A stretch of DNA of 64,000 bases from Chromobacterium phragmitis (GTDB lineage: Bacteria > Pseudomonadota > Gammaproteobacteria > Burkholderiales > Chromobacteriaceae). Positions within the stretch are counted from its first letter, which is position 1. Each line of letters starts with the position of its first letter. Both the position numbers and the translations under genes were made by a program. Under the pieces are notes generated by a model. It saw only the letters and a program-made list of their open reading frames with translations. It searched no databases and had not been told where the DNA came from. The stretch is from contig NZ_CP029495.1 in the NCBI RefSeq assembly GCF_003325475.1, positions 806,001-870,000 on the forward strand. Reading direction: 5' to 3'. Positions 52,096 through 60,906 of this stretch are shown piece by piece.

Positions 52096-53294
52096 GCGCG
52101 GCGGCCGCCACCTTTCTGCTCGCCGTCAGCGGCAAAGGCCTCGCGGCCGGCAGCCAGATCGTCGCCCTGCGCATCTGGCCGTCGTCCACTTACACCCGCA
52201 TCACGCTGGAATCCAGCAGCGCCGTCCAATACAAGCAGTTCACGCTGGCCAACCCCAACCGGCTGGTCATCGACCTGCAAGGCGTGCAGCTGAACGGCGT
52301 GCTGAAGGACATCAGCGGCCAGATCGCCGCCGCCGACCCTTATATCCGCAGCGCGCGCGCCGGCCAGTTCGACCCGGAAACCGTGCGACTGGTGCTGGAC
52401 CTGAAGACCGACGTCAAGCCGCAGGCCTTCACCCTGGCCCCGGTGGCCGAATACAAGCACCGGCTGGTGGTGGACCTGTATCCGGCCAGCGGCCAGCAGG
52501 ACGACCCGTTGCTGGCGCTCTTGCAGGACTACAACAAAGGCAAGCTGGAACAACCCCCTGCCCAGATCAAGCCCAAGGCCAAGAACGCCGACCGTCCCAT
52601 CATCGTGATGCTGGACCCCGGCCATGGCGGCGAAGATCCCGGCGCCGTCGGCCTGCAGGGCAACCGCGAAAAGGACGTAGTGCTGAAGATCGGCCACCAG
52701 TTGAAGCAGCTGATCGACGCCGAGCCGAACATGAAGGCCTACATGACGCGCAGCGACGACGTGTTCATCCCGCTCGGCGTGCGCGTGGCCAAGGCCAGAA
52801 AGCTGAACGCCGACCTGTTCGTCTCCATCCACGCCGACGCCGCGCCCAACCGCGCCGCGCGCGGCTCCTCGGTGTTCGCGCTGTCGGAGAAAGGCGCCAC
52901 CAGCGCCTTCGCCAAGGCGCTGGCGCAAACGCAGAACGACTCCGACCTGATCGGCGGCGCCAAGATTGGCAGCAAGGACAAATACCTGGCCCACACGCTG
53001 CTGGACCTGACCCAAACCGCCACCATCAACGACAGCCTGAAGCTGGGCAAAACAGTGTTGGGCCAGCTGGGCGGCCTGAACAAGCTGCATAAAAGCGCGG
53101 TTGAGCAAGCCGGCTTCGCCGTGCTGAAGGCGCCGGACATTCCCTCCATCCTGGTGGAGACCGCCTTCATCTCCAATCCGGAGGAGGAACAACGACTGAT
53201 CACCGCGGAATTCCAGCAGCAGATGGCCAACGCCATCTTCAGCGGCGTCAAACGCTATTTCGCCTCCGGCGCCGCGCTGGCCGCCCGCGCCTGA
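52053..53294 (+). CDS. amiC: N-acetylmuramoyl-L-alanine amidase (AmiC type, Tat-exported)
   Basis: AmiC splits septal peptidoglycan during cell separation. The 413-aa protein has a Tat-type signal (TRRTLLGAAAATFLLAVSG with Arg10-Arg11), an AMIN domain (about 33-140) and an Amidase_3 domain. Zinc ligands are in LDPGHGGEDPGA (His), NREKDV (Glu) and SIHADA (His); the catalytic Glu is in ILVETAFISNPEEE. The AMIN domain targets the septum. ATG 52053 lies 43 bp inside tsaE. A strong terminator follows. Confidence 0.95.
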   Translation: MPESTFDPTRRTLLGAAAATFLLAVSGKGLAAGSQIVALRIWPSSTYTRITLESSSAVQYKQFTLANPNRLVIDLQGVQLNGVLKDISGQIAAADPYIRSARAGQFDPETVRLVLDLKTDVKPQAFTLAPVAEYKHRLVVDLYPASGQQDDPLLALLQDYNKGKLEQPPAQIKPKAKNADRPIIVMLDPGHGGEDPGAVGLQGNREKDVVLKIGHQLKQLIDAEPNMKAYMTRSDDVFIPLGVRVAKARKLNADLFVSIHADAAPNRAARGSSVFALSEKGATSAFAKALAQTQNDSDLIGGAKIGSKDKYLAHTLLDLTQTATINDSLKLGKTVLGQLGGLNKLHKSAVEQAGFAVLKAPDIPSILVETAFISNPEEEQRLITAEFQQQMANAIFSGVKRYFASGAALAARA

Positions 53295-53305
53295 ACGCCA
53301 TAGCC

Positions 53306-53346
53306 AAAACAAAACCGCCGGACAGATCGTCTGGCGGTTTTGTTTT
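53306..53346. terminator. Bidirectional terminator amiC / yacG
   Basis: A 14-bp stem (AAAACAAAACCGCC / GGCGGTTTTGTTTT) with a 13-base loop carries A and T tracts on both sides. It ends both amiC and the leftward pilB-yacG gene group. Confidence 0.88.
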
Positions 53347-53362
53347 CGTGCGCCGCTCCGGC

Positions 53363-53554
53363 TCAATGCGTCGGCGGCATCTCTCCAGGAGGATGATCCT
53401 CCTCGGCCGGCACCCGATAGCTCTCGCTGGCCCACTGGCCCAGATCGATCAGGCGGCAGCGCTCGCTGCAGAAAGGACGGTAGCGGCTCAGGGGCTCCCA
53501 GCGCACTTCTGTTTTGCAGGTGGGGCAGGCGACGACGCGTACGGATTCGGACAT
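53363..53554 (-). CDS. yacG: DNA gyrase inhibitor YacG (zinc-binding)
   Basis: YacG binds GyrB and inhibits its DNA binding. The 63-aa protein is a small zinc finger: CPTCKTEVRW then RPFCSERCRLIDLGQWASESYRVP. Four zinc-binding cysteines (CxxC and CxxxC) are in place. ATG 53554 is chosen, since the six residues before it in a longer frame are not family-like. It starts 5 bp after the zapD stop. The pairing with zapD and coaE is conserved. Confidence 0.93.
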   Translation of the reverse strand: MSESVRVVACPTCKTEVRWEPLSRYRPFCSERCRLIDLGQWASESYRVPAEEDHPPGEMPPTH

Positions 53555-53559
53555 GGCGC

Positions 53560-54318
53560 TCAAAACTTGCAATTGGTCAGTTGGAACTCGACATCCTGCT
53601 CGGTCTGGCGCGGGCGAGCCTCGCCGGTCACCGCGCTGACGAAACGGATATTGAGCGCGTATTTGTTGGCCGACAGCTCCGGCAGCAGCTCAAGATTATC
53701 GTCGTAGGCAACCTGGATCAGCTGCACCACCTTGCCGCCGGACATCTGCTGGAAAGCGCCCTTGCGCGCGACGTAATGGTAGCTCTTGCCGCTGTCTCGC
53801 AGCAGATGCAGCAGAATTTCCGCGGCATCGGCAGTGGGCATCAACGGCGCGGCCCAGCGGCGCAGGTCCTGCCGCCGCACCTCGGCGGAGCGCTGCTGCC
53901 ACAGGTGGTAAGACGGCAGGTCGAACTGGCAGGTGCCGCCGGGGATGCCGGCGCGCTGCTTGATCGCCATCAGCCATTCGTTCTCGCGCAGGTTCTGGCC
54001 GAACTTGCCGGTCAGCGCCAGCAACTGGGAAGACGCGCGCTCAATCTCCTCCAGCACGCCTTCCAGCGTTTCCTCCGCGACATTGGGATTGTCGCGCAGG
54101 GCCTCCAGCATCTGCTTCTGCCGCTCCAGTTCCTGCAGCAGGTCGGCCTTCAGGTCGGCGCGGGACGCCGTCTCCATCAGCTCGAACAACACCTGCAACG
54201 CGGCGTGGTGATCATGTGGATGATCCTTGCCTATGAAGTAGGCCAGCCGCCCGTACAGATACTCCAGGCGGAGCAGAATGCGGGTGCGCTCGGTGACAGG
54301 AAATTCAAAACTGATCAC
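53560..54318 (-). CDS. zapD: Cell division protein ZapD
   Basis: ZapD cross-links FtsZ filaments. The 252-aa protein is largely alpha-helical with a beta region: FEFPVTERTRILLRLEYLY at the start, LQELERQKQMLEAL, PGGTCQFDLPSYHLWQQ and LLRDSGKSYHYVARKGAFQQM. Homologues begin at MISFEFP, so I take the GTG at 54318 with AAGGG about 10 bp upstream; ATG 54339 in frame is an alternative. It lies between coaE and yacG on the same strand. Confidence 0.9.
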   Translation of the reverse strand: MISFEFPVTERTRILLRLEYLYGRLAYFIGKDHPHDHHAALQVLFELMETASRADLKADLLQELERQKQMLEALRDNPNVAEETLEGVLEEIERASSQLLALTGKFGQNLRENEWLMAIKQRAGIPGGTCQFDLPSYHLWQQRSAEVRRQDLRRWAAPLMPTADAAEILLHLLRDSGKSYHYVARKGAFQQMSGGKVVQLIQVAYDDNLELLPELSANKYALNIRFVSAVTGEARPRQTEQDVEFQLTNCKF

Positions 54319-54354
54319 GGCAGATCTGCCCTTCTCCATGGCTTGGAACAAGCC

Positions 54355-54968
54355 CTATAACAATGCTTTGACAAGATTTGCCAGATAATAACTGTGTTTG
54401 GCATCAACTTGAAGCCTCAATTCTGCCATGCCGCCGCTATTGTCGATGACATCGTCGGCGCGGCGACGCCTTTCTTCCCTCGAGACCTGCGCAGCCATGA
54501 TGGCGCGAACCGCGTCCGCGCTCAAACCGCTGCGCCGCATCACTCTCTCGATCTGCGCATCCTCGCCGCAATCCACTGCCAGCGTGCGCGCGAGCAGCGG
54601 CAGATAACGGCCGCTTTCGAACAGCAGCGGCACCACCAGCAGCGCGTAATCGCCGTCGGCAAGCGCCAATTGCCGCGCGCTTTCCTGGTAAATGGCGGGG
54701 TGCAGAATAGCCTCCAGCCGCTTCCTCTCCTCCGGAGCCGCGAACACCCTCGCCCGCATCGCCGCGCGATCCAGCGAACCATCCGCGGCCGCCGCGCCTG
54801 CGCCGAACGCCTGGACGATCTCATCCATCGCCGCCCCCCCGACGCGGTCAACTGATGGGCGATCCGGTCGGTATCCACCACCGGCACCCCTAGCTCGGCG
54901 AAGCGATCGGCCGCCGCGCTCTTGCCGGAGCCGATGCCGCCGGTCAGTCCCACTACCGGGATAGCCAT
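54355..54968 (-). CDS. coaE: Dephospho-CoA kinase, frameshifted at a G7 run as sequenced
   Basis: CoaE phosphorylates dephospho-CoA in the last step of coenzyme A synthesis. The first 45 residues (MAIPVVGLTGGIGSGKSAA, DTDRIAHQL) are in one frame, starting at ATG 54968, and carry the P-loop GGIGSGKS. From the C7 run at 54834-54840 (G7 on the coding strand) the family sequence continues in another frame (GGAAMDEIVQAFG to VKALL). The span of 614 bp is one base short; an eighth G would give a normal 204-aa protein. The frame as read ends at 54540. Since the enzyme is essential, a sequencing error, a recent mutation or slippage are the options. The start overlaps pilD by 16 bp. Confidence 0.85.
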
Positions 54969-55873
54969 GACAAATATCCATTCACGATTTGCTCGCCCCA
55001 TACCAGAGCGATCCAGCCCGCGGCGGTCAGATAGGGGCCAAACGGTATTTCTTGCCCGCGGCCGATGCGCGAGAGCGATAGCATGACGATGCCGCAAACC
55101 GCGCCGACAAACGAAGACAACAATACGATCAATGGCAGCATTGTCCACCCAAGCCAGGCCCCCAGCGCCGCCAACAACTTGAAGTCGCCGCCGCCCATTC
55201 CATGTCGCCCAGCCACCAGCTTGTACGCATTCGACACCAGCCATAGCGTCATATAGCCATAAACCGCGCCAAGCACGGCGGACGCCAGCGGCACCTGCCC
55301 CGTCTGCAAATTGAACAGCAGCCCGCCCCATAGCAAGGGCAACGTCAGTCGGTCCGGCAACAGTTTTGTGTCGAGATCGATGAAGGCCAACGCCAGCAGA
55401 AAAGCCGTCAACAACAGCGCGCCGGCCAGTGGCCAGCCCCAGCCCAGCTTCCAAGCCAGGAAACCGAACAGCAGTCCGCACAGCGACTCCACCAATGGAT
55501 AGCGCCAGGAGATGGCCGCGCCGCAAGACCCGCACTTCCCGCGCAGCAGCAGGAAGCTCAGCAGCGGCACATTGCGCCAAGGAGCCACCGGCGTCCGGCA
55601 AGCCGGACAATGCGAGGCGGGGCGCCACAAATTGTATTCGGCCTCCTCTCCCATTTCCTGCCGGGCCTGCAGCGCAGCCAGCCGCAGCGAGGAGGATCCG
55701 CCCCCCTCGGCCAAATATTCCACGCTATCGGCCAAAAACTCCCGCTCCTCCATTCTGGGCAAGCGGCAAATCACCACATTGAGAAAACTGCCTACCAGCA
55801 ATCCAAACACCACCGCCACGCCGACCAGCCAAGCCGGGTGCGTGGCCAGCAGCCATCCGATATCGTCCAGCAT
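54953..55873 (-). CDS. pilD: Prepilin leader peptidase / N-methyltransferase PilD
   Basis: PilD cleaves type IV prepilins and type II pseudopilins and methylates the new N-terminus. The 306-aa protein has the N-terminal methyltransferase part with the zinc tetracysteine CPACRTP and CGSCGA. The aspartyl protease motifs are FIDLDTKLLPD and GMGGGDFKLLAALGAW. Seven or eight membrane helices are seen. ATG 55873 shares one base with the pilC stop. No gspO is present in the gsp operon, so this enzyme probably serves that system too. Confidence 0.95.
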   Translation of the reverse strand: MLDDIGWLLATHPAWLVGVAVVFGLLVGSFLNVVICRLPRMEEREFLADSVEYLAEGGGSSSLRLAALQARQEMGEEAEYNLWRPASHCPACRTPVAPWRNVPLLSFLLLRGKCGSCGAAISWRYPLVESLCGLLFGFLAWKLGWGWPLAGALLLTAFLLALAFIDLDTKLLPDRLTLPLLWGGLLFNLQTGQVPLASAVLGAVYGYMTLWLVSNAYKLVAGRHGMGGGDFKLLAALGAWLGWTMLPLIVLLSSFVGAVCGIVMLSLSRIGRGQEIPFGPYLTAAGWIALVWGEQIVNGYLSWLSR

Positions 55874-57096
55874 CAACCCACCACCTGACCCATCTTGAAA
55901 ATCGGCATGTACATCGCGATCACCAGCCCGCCTATCAATATCCCCAGAATCACCATGATCGCCGGCTCCAGCAGGCTGGAAAGCGCGGCTACCGCATTAT
56001 CCACTTCTTCCTCGTAAAAGTCGGCCACTTTGTCCAGCATCTGGTCCAGCGAACCGGACTCCTCGCCGATGGAGGTCATCTGCAGCACCATATTGGGAAA
56101 CAGGTCGGTGCGCTGCATCGAATAATTAAGGCTGGAGCCGGTATTGACATCCGCCTGGATCCGCCGGGTCGCCTCGGCGTATACCTGATTGCCGGCAGCC
56201 CCGCCGACCGAGTCCAACGCCTCCACCAGCGGCACGCCGGCGGAGAACAGCGTGGACAAGGTCCGCGCCCAGCGCGCGATGGTGGCTTTTCTGATGATGT
56301 CGCCCACCACCGGCACCCGCAGCAGAATGCGATCCATCTGCTCCTGCATCCTGGGCGTGCGCTTGAACGCGTAGAAAAAGGCGAAGATCGCGCCGAAGAG
56401 GGTTCCGAAAATCAGCCACCAGTAATGCACGAATTGGTCCGACAGCCAGATCACGAACAGCGTAGGCGCCGGCAGATTGGCGCCGAAACTGGAGAATAAG
56501 TCTTTGAATGCCGGGATTACGTAGATCATGATCACCGCGGTGATGATGAAAGCCGTGCCGACGATGGCGGAGGGGTAAATCAGCGCCGACTTGATCTTGG
56601 ACTTGATGGCCATCACCTTTTCCTTGTAGGTGGCCAGCTTGTCCAGCAAGGTATCCAGCACGCCGCCCGCCTCGCCGGCGGCGATGATGTTGCAGAACAG
56701 CTTGTCGAAATACAATGGCTTCTTGCGGAAAGCCTCGGCCAGCGAAGAGCCCGTTTCCACGTCCGCCCTCACCTCCAGCAACATCCGAGTCACGGCAGGA
56801 TTGCCGTGGCCCTTGGCCGCGATGTCGAATGCCTGCAGCAAGGGCACGCCGGCGCGCATCATCGTCGACAGCTGGCGGGTGAACAGCGTGATGTCCCTCT
56901 CGGTGATCTTCTTGCCGAAGCCGCTGCGCCGGCGGCGGATCTTGGCCACGTTGATGCCTTGCCGGCGCAACTGGGTCTTGGCGACGGCTTCCGACTCGGC
57001 CCGCAACTCGCCCCGTATCATCTTGCCGGACTTGTCCTTGCCCTCCCATTCCCAGATGTAGCCTGGATTCGTCTTCTTGGCCGCCGTGGTCGCCAT
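55873..57096 (-). CDS. pilC: Type IV pilus platform protein PilC
   Basis: PilC is the inner-membrane platform of the type IV pilus. The 407-aa protein opens with a cytoplasmic domain (YIWEWEGKDKSGKMIRGEL, RRQGINVAKIRRRR). The two GspF-type domains have TRQLSTMMRAGVPLLQAFDIA, AAGEAGGVLDTLLDKLATY, FSAGVPLVEALDSVGGAAGN and SIGEESGSLDQMLDKVADFYEEEV. Three membrane helices are seen. It follows pilB by 39 bp. It is paralogous to GspF at 40540. Confidence 0.95.
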   Translation of the reverse strand: MATTAAKKTNPGYIWEWEGKDKSGKMIRGELRAESEAVAKTQLRRQGINVAKIRRRRSGFGKKITERDITLFTRQLSTMMRAGVPLLQAFDIAAKGHGNPAVTRMLLEVRADVETGSSLAEAFRKKPLYFDKLFCNIIAAGEAGGVLDTLLDKLATYKEKVMAIKSKIKSALIYPSAIVGTAFIITAVIMIYVIPAFKDLFSSFGANLPAPTLFVIWLSDQFVHYWWLIFGTLFGAIFAFFYAFKRTPRMQEQMDRILLRVPVVGDIIRKATIARWARTLSTLFSAGVPLVEALDSVGGAAGNQVYAEATRRIQADVNTGSSLNYSMQRTDLFPNMVLQMTSIGEESGSLDQMLDKVADFYEEEVDNAVAALSSLLEPAIMVILGILIGGLVIAMYMPIFKMGQVVG

Positions 57097-57135
57097 CGCT
57101 CCGCCTTCCCTTTATTCGCCGCCGCTCATTGCCGC

Positions 57136-58842
57136 TCAGTCGTTGGTCACCGCCTCGACCTCGGCCAGCGAGGTCACGCCGCGCATCACTTTCAGCAAGC
57201 CGGCGCGGCGCAAGTCGACCATGCCTTCCTCCCGCGCCAAGTCGGAGATATCCACCGAGGTCCCGTTCTTCATGATCAGCCGCATCATCGCATCGCTGAT
57301 GGGCATCACTTCGAATATGCCGACCCGTCCCTTGTACCCGGTATTGCGGCACTCCTCACAGCCGACAGGACCATAGGGATGCCATCCCTCCGCCAGGTCG
57401 TCCTTGGAAAACCCGGCGCGCAGCAAGGCCTCCTCCGGAATCTCCACCGGCTGCTTGCAATGATTGCACAGCTTGCGCGCCAGGCGCTGCGCCATGATCA
57501 GCAAAACCGAACTGGCGATATTGAACGGCGCCACGCCCATGTTCAACATCCGGGTCAGCGTGGCGGGCGCGTCGTTGGTATGCAGCGTGGAAAACACCAT
57601 GTGCCCCGTCTGCGCCGCCTTGATCGCGATGTCGGCGGTTTCAAAGTCGCGGATTTCCCCCACCATGATCACGTCCGGGTCCTGTCTCAGGAAAGCCTTC
57701 AGCGCCGATGCGAAAGTCAGTCCAGCCTTTTCATTGACGTTGACCTGATTGATGCCGGGCAAATTGATTTCCACCGGGTCCTCCGCGGTGGAGATATTGG
57801 TATCCGGTTTATTAAGGATGTTGAGACAAGTGTACAGCGACACCGTCTTGCCGCTGCCGGTGGGGCCGGTGACCAGCACCATGCCGTAAGGGCGGGCGAT
57901 CGACTTCAGCAAATGCTCTTTCTGCTCCGCCTCGAAGCCAAGCTGGTCGACATCCAGCGACGCGCCCGAGGAGTCCAGAATACGCATCACGATCTTCTCG
58001 CCGAACAGCGTGGGCAGCGTGCTGACGCGAAAATCTATCGCCCGGGTCTTGGAAATCACCAGCTTCAGCCGCCCATCCTGCGGCAACCGCTTTTCCGAGA
58101 TATCCAGCTTGGAAATCACCTTGATGCGCGAAGCGATCTTTTCCTTCAGGATCAACGGCGGTTGCGCCACCTCCTTCAGCACCCCATCCACCCGGTAGCG
58201 GATGCGGTAATACTTCTCATACGGCTCGAAGTGGATGTCGGACGCGCCGACGCCTATCGCGTCCAGCAACATCTTGTGGATGAACTTGACCACAGGGGCG
58301 TCATCCACTTCGACCTGCGGCCCGCTATCCACCTGCGCTTCGGGATCGGCAAACTCGAGATCGCCCAAATCTTCGCTTTCCAGCTCCTTCAGCGCCGCAG
58401 TGGAACTATCCTGATAACGCCCGACCGTCCTCCCCAGCTTGTCGTCCTCCACCACGACGATCTCTACGGTCAGCCCGGTCTTGAAGGTGATCGCGTGGTA
58501 GGCGGAAGTCTGGGTTGGGTCCGAAGTGCCGACATATAGCTTGTTGCCGCGCTTGAGCAAGGGCAGCAGTCTGCGGCTAGCGATCACCTCCTCGTCCACC
58601 AGCCCCTTGGGCAATTGGTCCATGTCGAGCGAAGCCAGGTCCAGCAACGGATAGCCGAAAACGCGGGAAGCGAATACCGCCACTTCCCTGGCCGTCATTT
58701 TCTTGCTGAGGATAAGCTGCTCGACAAAGCTGATATGGGAAACCGCCGCATGTTTCAGAATGGCGTCCGCATCCTGCTGCAGCAGCATATTGTGCTGAAC
58801 CAGGGCTCTGCCCAGGCCGGAAATCCCCGCCGTAGCTTCCAT
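57136..58842 (-). CDS. pilB: Type IV pilus assembly ATPase PilB
   Basis: PilB powers pilus extension. The 568-aa protein has an MshEN-type N-terminal domain (residues about 1-150, LVQHNMLLQQDADAIL). The ATPase core follows: SDIHFEPYEKYYRIRYRVDG, Walker A GPTGSGKTVSLY, Asp box STAEDPVEINLPG, Walker B PDVIMVGEIRD and HMVFSTLHTNDAPATLTR. The zinc motif is CNHCKQP and CEECRNTGYKGR. ATG 58842 gives the usual family length; an upstream frame would add 25 residues. It heads pilB-pilC-pilD. Confidence 0.95.
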   Translation of the reverse strand: MEATAGISGLGRALVQHNMLLQQDADAILKHAAVSHISFVEQLILSKKMTAREVAVFASRVFGYPLLDLASLDMDQLPKGLVDEEVIASRRLLPLLKRGNKLYVGTSDPTQTSAYHAITFKTGLTVEIVVVEDDKLGRTVGRYQDSSTAALKELESEDLGDLEFADPEAQVDSGPQVEVDDAPVVKFIHKMLLDAIGVGASDIHFEPYEKYYRIRYRVDGVLKEVAQPPLILKEKIASRIKVISKLDISEKRLPQDGRLKLVISKTRAIDFRVSTLPTLFGEKIVMRILDSSGASLDVDQLGFEAEQKEHLLKSIARPYGMVLVTGPTGSGKTVSLYTCLNILNKPDTNISTAEDPVEINLPGINQVNVNEKAGLTFASALKAFLRQDPDVIMVGEIRDFETADIAIKAAQTGHMVFSTLHTNDAPATLTRMLNMGVAPFNIASSVLLIMAQRLARKLCNHCKQPVEIPEEALLRAGFSKDDLAEGWHPYGPVGCEECRNTGYKGRVGIFEVMPISDAMMRLIMKNGTSVDISDLAREEGMVDLRRAGLLKVMRGVTSLAEVEAVTND

Positions 58843-58960
58843 AAGCGATATCGATCCAGTAACGACCCTGCGGTCATGATCAGGTACAGGCTGTGACGCT
58901 ATTATATGCGAAGCCACGCGTGGCAGCCTCGCCGTTTCAGGCTTTCCGAGCGTAGGCGAT

Positions 58961-58990
58961 AAAAAAAGAGCCGCCGAGGCAGCTCTTTTT
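58961..58990. terminator. Terminator of the porin gene
   Basis: A nearly perfect stem (AAAAAGAGC-C-GCC / GGC-A-GCTCTTTTT) has A and T runs on both sides. It lies 20 bp past the porin stop, upstream of pilB. Confidence 0.8.
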
Positions 58991-59010
58991 CAAACAACGC
59001 GGGTTCTGAC

Positions 59011-60135
59011 TTAGAAGCGATGGATCAGGCCCAGCCCCAAGGAGTTTTCGTTGTCGGTGCCCGGGTACTTCCACTTCACGTGGCCGTAGGATGTATACAC
59101 GTCGGTACGCTTCGACAGCGCGTAATCCAGGCCAAGCACGAACTGGTCGTAACCAGAATCATTAATGGTGGTGCCGCCCATGGTCGCGTTATAGCCTTTG
59201 GCATAGGACAAATAGGGCGTGAACGCGCCAAAGGTATAACCGCCAGTCAGCGCCAACTCCTTGGTCTTCAGCTTCGTAGTATTAACAGCCAGCTGCGCAG
59301 CGGCGGCAGTGCTACCTCCTGCGACCAGGCCAGCTACAGCAACGTTATTAGCCATGGTTCCCAAAGCGCTGTTGTAAAAGGTGCCGAAACCATAGCCCTG
59401 GACCTGCTGGTAACCGAACGCCAGATAAATGTTGTTGGCGTTATAGCCCGCCTCCAGACGATGCCAATCCTTGTTGCTGCCGACCACGTTGCTAGCGTCC
59501 CCCCAGCTGGCATAGCTGTACTTGCCGAAGTAGCCGGCGTTTTCGTAGCTGAGGCCGATATTGACGAACTGCTGGTTGGTTCGCGAGCCATCCAACCCTG
59601 CGATGCGGGCCTCATCGAAGCCAAACAAGGCCATATAGCTGAAGCCATACCAGTTGGGACTGTCATAGCGGACGGCGTTGTTCACGCGGGTATCCATGCG
59701 GGTGAACATGCCCAGACCGCCTACGCTCTGACCGCTGTAATAACCCGGATCCACCTGCTCCATATCCATGTTCGGATAGTTGGACAGGCGGCCCAAGCGG
59801 ATTTGACCCCAGCTGTCGCCAGCCAAACCGATGAAGGTGTCGCGGGTGCCAAAAGTATCGGCGCCGGTACCGTCGACATTGAGCCGACTTTCAACCTGCC
59901 AGATCGCCTTCAGGCCATTGCCCAGATCCTCGCCGCCCTTGAAGCCGATGCGGGAAGTCCAGTCATTGATCTCCGAACTGCCCTGCGGCTTGCCGCTGGA
60001 ATCCAGAGCCAGCGTCGACCCATAAGTCTTGTTGTACTCGTAACCGGCGCGAATCTGCCCGTAGATGGTCACGTCGGCCATGGCGGCCGCAGGCAGGGCG
60101 GCAGCCAACGCCAAAGCGATGAGCTTCTTGTTCAT
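59011..60135 (-). CDS. Gram-negative porin (betaproteobacterial trimeric type)
   Basis: This 374-aa outer-membrane protein has a signal peptide (MNKKLIALALAAALPAAAMA) and a mature start ADVTIYGQIRAGYEY, the standard opening of Neisseria/Burkholderia-type porins. GLKAIWQVESRLN and RDTFIGLAGDSWGQIRLGRLSN form the first hairpins. Alternating aromatic strands end in the sorting signal GLGLIHRF with terminal Phe. Loops of lower conservation lie at 280-300. AAAGGA precedes ATG 60135. Its promoter is at 60241-60269. It should form a 16-strand diffusion pore. Confidence 0.94.
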   Translation of the reverse strand: MNKKLIALALAAALPAAAMADVTIYGQIRAGYEYNKTYGSTLALDSSGKPQGSSEINDWTSRIGFKGGEDLGNGLKAIWQVESRLNVDGTGADTFGTRDTFIGLAGDSWGQIRLGRLSNYPNMDMEQVDPGYYSGQSVGGLGMFTRMDTRVNNAVRYDSPNWYGFSYMALFGFDEARIAGLDGSRTNQQFVNIGLSYENAGYFGKYSYASWGDASNVVGSNKDWHRLEAGYNANNIYLAFGYQQVQGYGFGTFYNSALGTMANNVAVAGLVAGGSTAAAAQLAVNTTKLKTKELALTGGYTFGAFTPYLSYAKGYNATMGGTTINDSGYDQFVLGLDYALSKRTDVYTSYGHVKWKYPGTDNENSLGLGLIHRF

Positions 60136-60240
60136 TGCAAATCCTTTCAAGTCAGTTGATTGTGTCCTGTTGGCTTCCCGGCTAGGCCGTTTGCCCGGAC
60201 ATTTATGTGCCGACGGTATATTCCATCGATCGCTGCACCC

Positions 60241-60269
60241 AATATAAGACTGACGTTGCAAAAAAACAA
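60241..60269 (-). promoter_or_regulatory. Porin promoter (sigma-70 type)
   Basis: Read leftward, TTGTTT (60264-60269), 17 bp, TATATT (60241-60246). The start near 60234 leaves a leader of about 99 nt before the porin ATG, long enough for small-RNA control as is common for porins. Confidence 0.6.
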
Positions 60270-60470
60270 AGAACGCCCTGCCATGACAGGTAAAAATCAG
60301 CAAAAAAACAACAATACAATGCTATCCAATTGTTTACAAACCAGTTACCTCATTAAGCCCGCCCCTTGCCAGACGCGGAAAAACAACAAAATTCGCCATA
60401 GTGTTGTCGATTAAACACACTTGATCTTCCCCATTCCCACAAAAACCAAGACAGTTAAAATTCATACAAA

Positions 60471-60500
60471 ATAAAAACGCCACTCAGAGGGAGTGGCGTT
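60471..60500 (-). terminator. Terminator of comEA
   Basis: A 10-bp stem (AACGCCACTC / GAGTGGCGTT, loop of 5) is followed, read leftward, by five T. It lies about 30 bp past the comEA stop. Confidence 0.85.
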
Positions 60501-60531
60501 ATCCGATATGGGCGAGTATCTGCGACGGCAA

Positions 60532-60852
60532 CTACTTGGCGGCTGGCTTGGCGGCCGCTGGCTTTGCCGTCGCGGGCTTCGCCGCCGGCGCGGCAGAGGC
60601 GCCGCTCACGCTGATTTCCTTGCGCAGGCCATCCAGGGTTTTGTCGCCAATGCCGGAAACCTTCTTCAAGTCATCCACCGTCTTGAACGGACCGTTCTTG
60701 GTCCGGTAGTCGACAATCGCCTTGGCCTTGGCCGGACCGATGCCTTTCAGCGCTTCCAGTTGCTGCGGCGTGGCGGTGTTGATGTTGACGGCGGCCAAGG
60801 CGACATTGCACAGCAACAGCAAACCGGCGAAAACGGCTAACAGCTTCTTCAT
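60532..60852 (-). CDS. comEA: ComEA-type helix-hairpin-helix DNA-binding protein
   Basis: The 106-aa protein has a signal peptide (MKKLLAVFAGLLLLCNVALA) and one HhH pair: VNINTATPQQLEALKGIGPAKAKAIVDY and KTVDDLKKVSGIGDKTLDGLRKEI. The tail is a low-complexity Ala/Lys/Pro stretch of about 20 residues. Such periplasmic proteins bind DNA arriving through the type IV pilus/secretin and are needed for natural transformation. It stands alone, with a terminator after it. Whether this strain takes up DNA cannot be told from sequence. Confidence 0.9.
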   Translation of the reverse strand: MKKLLAVFAGLLLLCNVALAAVNINTATPQQLEALKGIGPAKAKAIVDYRTKNGPFKTVDDLKKVSGIGDKTLDGLRKEISVSGASAAPAAKPATAKPAAAKPAAK

Positions 60853-60906
60853 GGCAAGCTCCTAAATGAAAGTGCGGTCTGTGATCGTCAGCGCCGGACA
60901 AGCGAC

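Larger units (their letters stand above)
60136..60531. other. AT-rich intergenic region porin / comEA
   Basis: About 400 bp of AT-rich sequence, unlike the flanking genes. It contains the porin promoter and 5' leader (60136-60269) and the comEA terminator (60471-60500). A-rich runs occur at 60258-60335. No open frame with a Shine-Dalgarno was found. A small RNA cannot be excluded but is not supported. Confidence 0.5.

Noticed and set aside
54834..54840. Programmed frameshift in coaE
   Set aside because: No coaE family member is known to me to use frameshifting, and a missing base in a G-run is the simpler explanation; kept as a finding only.
60160..60414. 84-aa open frame in the porin upstream region
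   Set aside because: No Shine-Dalgarno, odd composition, and it overlaps the porin promoter on the other strand.
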